A stretch of DNA of 14,898 bases from JAGMDK01 sp023128695 (GTDB taxonomy: Bacteria; Planctomycetota; Phycisphaerae; UBA1845; Fen-1342): assembly GCA_030628805.1 (NCBI GenBank), contig DAOVQG010000091.1:1-14898 (forward strand), read 5' to 3'. The position numbers and the translations under genes are program-made. Numbering within the stretch: position 1 is the stretch's first letter; every line of letters begins with the position of its first letter. This document shows, piece after piece, positions 12,360-14,898 of this stretch. The notes under the pieces are model-generated. The model worked only from the letters and a program-made list of their open reading frames with translations. It was not told the origin of the DNA and made no database searches.

Positions 12360-13394
12360 TTACTCGACCACGTACGGATCCGACGTGTTCTCCTCGAGCC
12401 AGGCGAGCAGCTCCTTGATGCTCGCGGTCGCCAACGCGATGCAACTGTCCGCCCCGCCGTAATAGAGATTGAGCGTGTCGCCGTCGTCCGCGAGCGTGTA
12501 CCCACACGGGAACACGACGTTCCCCACGTCGCCGAAACGCTCGTAATACTCCTCCGGCCCGAAAATCCACGTCTGGCTGCGCTGCAAGCACCGCTCCGGC
12601 GTTTTCAGGTCAAACAGCGCCAGCCCCAGCCGATAGATGCAGCCCGCCGGCGACATCCGCACGCCGTGGTAGAGCATGAGCCAGCCGCGCTCGGTCTCGA
12701 TCGGCGGCGGCGAGAGCCCGATCCGGTTCGCGTCCCACCACGCCCCCCGCCGAGCCTCCAGAATCATCCTGTGGCTGCCCCAGTGCCGCAGGTCCGGCGA
12801 ATACGAGACCCACATGTGCGCCCCGATCGGCCCCACCGGCCGATGAACGATCGCCCAGTTGTCGCCGATCCGGTGCGGGAACAACGCAGCGTCCTTGTCC
12901 TCCGGCGTCATGATGTCGCCGTAGCGCTCGAAGTCCTTGAAATCCTCGGTCAACGCCAACGAGACCCCCGGGCCGCCGCGGGAATAAGCGGTGTAGACGA
13001 CGGCGTATTTCTCGAGTTCGGGGACGTAAGTGATACGTGGGTCCTCGACGCCCCAGAGTTCCTCGGGGTAATTCTCCGGATCGGGCGTGAGCGTAGGTTC
13101 GGGATCGACCTTCCAGCCATCGATCCCATTCTGAGAACGAGCCGCGGTCAGGTGCGAATGCCCGCGGCGGTCCTCGACCCGGCACAACAAGAGCGTGGAG
13201 CCGTCAAGTAACCGCGTGGCGCCGCAATTGAACACCGAATTAACGGGATAGGGCCAATCGGCCGCGGTCAGGACCGGATTGCCCGGGAAACGGCGAATCA
13301 AATCCACGTGATGCGGATTTTTCATGTCGGCAAATCGGCGCCCCTGCTCATGCTTCTGATACTCAGTCATACCTGGCTTCAACTCCCGTCGCAT
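12360..13394 (-). CDS. GH130 family glycoside phosphorylase/hydrolase (first copy)
   Basis: 344 aa, ATG at 13394 with GGGAG 8 nt upstream. It is a five-bladed beta-propeller enzyme of glycoside hydrolase family 130. GVEDPRIT carries Asp118, the general acid in the family. Also present are NCGATRLLDG, KDAALFP (167-173), AIVHRP (181-186), RIGLSPPPIETERGWLMLYHG and YYGGADS, all family landmarks near the sugar and phosphate sites. Family members mostly phosphorolyse beta-1,4- or beta-1,2-mannosides, releasing mannose 1-phosphate, and some are hydrolases; the exact substrate cannot be told from motifs alone. No signal peptide, so cytoplasmic. It lies downstream of a second GH130 gene, across 197 bp of repeats. 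Confidence 0.92.
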   Translation of the reverse strand: MRRELKPGMTEYQKHEQGRRFADMKNPHHVDLIRRFPGNPVLTAADWPYPVNSVFNCGATRLLDGSTLLLCRVEDRRGHSHLTAARSQNGIDGWKVDPEPTLTPDPENYPEELWGVEDPRITYVPELEKYAVVYTAYSRGGPGVSLALTEDFKDFERYGDIMTPEDKDAALFPHRIGDNWAIVHRPVGPIGAHMWVSYSPDLRHWGSHRMILEARRGAWWDANRIGLSPPPIETERGWLMLYHGVRMSPAGCIYRLGLALFDLKTPERCLQRSQTWIFGPEEYYERFGDVGNVVFPCGYTLADDGDTLNLYYGGADSCIALATASIKELLAWLEENTSDPYVVE

Positions 13395-13475
13395 TCAAAC
13401 AACTCCCAATAGCCCACGGCTTCGAAGCGCGGGTCTCCCGCTCTTATTCTCGGCGTGACTGAATGGTAGCTTTGG

Positions 13476-13583
13476 CTAGTGGACTGTCACACCTACATAT
13501 TCGGGTAGCGCAGGCATCTTGCCCGCATGGTGGCGGGCGAGACGCCCACCCTACCCGTAAATTAACGTGTGACAGAGCACTAG
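13476..13583. mobile_element. 108-bp MITE-like element with another repeat nested inside
   Basis: Terminal inverted repeats of 17 bp with two mismatches (13476-13492, CTAGTGGACTGTCACAC; 13567-13583). Inside lies a 56-bp element (13502-13557) with its own ends CGGGTAG and CTACCCG, a fragment of which also broke the HU-like gene at 4869-4890. This is one repeat inserted into another. Confidence 0.75.
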
Positions 13584-13591
13584 GCTCTGTC

Positions 13592-14680
13592 TCAAATGTA
13601 GCGTCCGGGCTCCGTCCCGGACGTTGTCACTAGTAGCTCCTGACACGACAATTCGACCACGCCGGTCGCCGAATCGGCTGCTCCACAGTACACTAATAGC
13701 GAATCGCCGCGTTCGACGATCCCCGTTGGAAAAACTACGTTCGGCACAAATCCCACCCGCTCGTGCTCCGCCGTGACCGTCAGCACCGGCTCCGGCGACC
13801 GCCGGATGATCTTCGCCGGGTTCTCCAGGTCCATCAGCAAGGCCCCCGCGGCGTACGCCCCCACCACGCCGGGGTCCGTCTCCTTCTGGTTCCCGTGGTA
13901 GATTGCGAGCCAGCCGGCCGGGGTCCGAATCGGCGGCGTCCCGGCCCCGATCCGACCCGTGTCCCACGAACCGGCTCCGCCCAGAAAATGCTCGTGCCGG
14001 CCCCAGTTCACCAAATCCGGCGACCGTGCCAGCCACATTTCCGGCATGTTGAACGGCGAGGACGGATTCGGGCGGTGAATCGCCACATATTCGCCGTTGA
14101 TCTGCTCCGGGAAGAGCACCACGTCCTTATTTTCCGGGCAGAAGATGAGGCCGTGTCGCTGGAAGGTCCGGAAATCCGTCGTGGACGCCAGGGCCGTGGC
14201 CGCCCCGTGGCGAGAGACCGCCACGTAGGTGAAGTAGAAGGTGCCGCCGATACGCGTGATGCGCGGGTCCTCGACGCCGAACTCTTCGTACATCTCCTGC
14301 GGCACAAACAGCGTGTCATCGATCGCGCCGATCGAGCGGCCGTCCGGGCTGCGGACGACCCGGATGTGCGAGGTGAACGTCAGCCGCCAAAGGCCGTCGC
14401 GTTTCTGTTGCATGATGCGGGGATCGACGACCTCCAACTCGTCGTCGGCAACCCAATCCACGACCACCTCGCCGGCGTCCACGTTCCACCGCGGCAATGG
14501 CGTATATCCTGCCCGCTGTTCCCTGGGTCGCTCTGCCACCCGCACGAGCAAAGCGACCTCGTTCCCATTGCCGGTCGCAACGGCGCCAGGATTGAACGCT
14601 CCGACGACTTCGAGATCATCCCGCGAGGCCGGTATATCACCTGGACGAATCAAACAGGCATCGAACTGACGTTTGAGCAT
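13592..14680 (-). CDS. GH130 family glycoside phosphorylase/hydrolase (second copy)
   Basis: 362 aa, ATG at 14680 with GGAGG 9 nt upstream. Landmarks of family GH130: GVEDPRIT with Asp138, NKDVVLFP (184-191), AIHRPNP (200-206), RIGAGTPPIRTPAGWLAIYHG and YCGAADSATGVV. It is clearly different from its neighbour, so the two genes probably act on different mannosides or at different steps of one pathway rather than being a recent duplicate. No signal peptide, so cytoplasmic. The last residues (GTEPGRYI) are encoded by a palindromic repeat at 13597-13628, so the natural C-terminus may have been replaced. It is the first of the pair in reading direction. Confidence 0.92.
   Translation of the reverse strand: MLKRQFDACLIRPGDIPASRDDLEVVGAFNPGAVATGNGNEVALLVRVAERPREQRAGYTPLPRWNVDAGEVVVDWVADDELEVVDPRIMQQKRDGLWRLTFTSHIRVVRSPDGRSIGAIDDTLFVPQEMYEEFGVEDPRITRIGGTFYFTYVAVSRHGAATALASTTDFRTFQRHGLIFCPENKDVVLFPEQINGEYVAIHRPNPSSPFNMPEMWLARSPDLVNWGRHEHFLGGAGSWDTGRIGAGTPPIRTPAGWLAIYHGNQKETDPGVVGAYAAGALLMDLENPAKIIRRSPEPVLTVTAEHERVGFVPNVVFPTGIVERGDSLLVYCGAADSATGVVELSCQELLVTTSGTEPGRYI
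13597..13628. repeat. Palindromic repeat that supplies the end of the second GH130 gene
   Basis: CGTCCGGG (13603-13610) pairs with CCCGGACG across a few bases. The codons GTEPGRYI and the adjoining stop derive from or abut it. GTAGCGTC also begins the inner arm of the element at 11991. Confidence 0.65.
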
Positions 14681-14711
14681 CGGTCATGACCTCCGCGCCG
14701 AGCCTATACGA

Positions 14712-14783
14712 GTGCCACTGCTCTTGAGCAGTGCCCAAGCGACCGCCAGCCAGAGAAGACACTGCTCAAGAGCAGTGGCACAC
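14712..14783. mobile_element. 72-bp MITE-like inverted-repeat element, copy 3
   Basis: Same terminal inverted repeats as 9687-9758 (here 14712-14733 and 14760-14781 plus flank) and a similar middle (CCCAAGCGACCGCCAGCC against CCCAAGCGAGCGGCGGCC), the difference lying in the variable centre. It lies 31 bp upstream of the second GH130 start. Confidence 0.85.
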
Positions 14784-14898
14784 ACGGTCTAGCAGTCTGT
14801 CGGACTTTGGGTTCGAAAACACCATGGGAGCGCGCCCATATGTGTCGATACCCCAGGGCCCAGACACCAAAGAGGGGCATCGAAGACCCCAAAACGGC

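Noticed and set aside
12192..13211. Long plus-strand open frame (339 codons)
   Set aside because: Antisense to the first GH130 gene, Arg- and Pro-rich, beginning inside the GEAPAEP array; the minus-strand gene has clear family motifs.
13763..14689. Long plus-strand open frame (308 codons)
   Set aside because: Antisense to the second GH130 gene, with a composition typical of shadow frames.
14784..14898. Possible end of an insertion sequence at the right window edge
   Set aside because: AGCAGTCTGTCGGACTTTGG looks like an element end, but no second end or transposase is inside the window, so it cannot be supported.

Overview
The window looks like a chromosomal segment of a G+C-rich planctomycete-type bacterium. 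This placement is inferred, not proven. It rests on dispersed short repeats whose translations give GEAPAEP-type peptides, a Hanks-type kinase with zinc ribbons, a decayed HU-like gene of a kind I associate with that phylum, and an integrase-tail/tRNA junction that resembles planctomycete integrases as I remember them. Nearly all genes lie on the minus strand, so the window reads most naturally from right to left.

Layout from left to right. Positions 52-4174 hold two secreted lipoproteins. One (52-1368) has a PKD domain, a cadherin-like domain and two almost identical pre-peptidase C-terminal domains. The other (1598-4174) is large, has lower G+C, and combines a ZU5-like domain, a papain-like Cys/His/Asn region and a PKD-like region. 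Positions 4175-6020 are a gene-poor scrapyard: a long hairpin, dispersed repeats, an HU-like pseudogene interrupted by repeats, a tRNA-Pro-like 3' end joined to an integrase-tail-like reading frame, one doubtful small plus-strand ORF, and two broken transposase-type fragments.

Positions 6051-11866 are the most interesting part. Three coiled-coil proteins (6051-6659, 7388-7993, and the C-terminal half of 8158-9594) have the charge pattern, length and helix layout of the ESCRT-III / Vipp1-PspA superfamily. One of them carries a winged helix in front of the ESCRT-III-like part, an arrangement comparable to eukaryotic CHMP7. Upstream in the same direction lie a small membrane protein with a zinc ribbon, a Ser/Thr protein kinase with two C-terminal zinc ribbons, and a multi-pass membrane protein. 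I read this as a candidate bacterial membrane-remodelling system under kinase control. A four-helix-bundle (S23) gene, flanked by arrays of 8-bp repeats in inverted orientation, sits between two of the ESCRT-III-like genes and looks like an inserted cassette. An inverted-repeat element has also cut off a second zinc-ribbon gene just upstream of the winged-helix fusion.

Positions 11894-12359 hold a 115-bp palindromic element and a GEAPAEP repeat array. Positions 12360-14680 hold two GH130 family beta-mannoside phosphorylase-type genes separated by nested MITE-like elements. The right edge carries a second full copy of the 72-bp inverted-repeat element. Family assignments are by eye from the translated sequence; no database search was possible.
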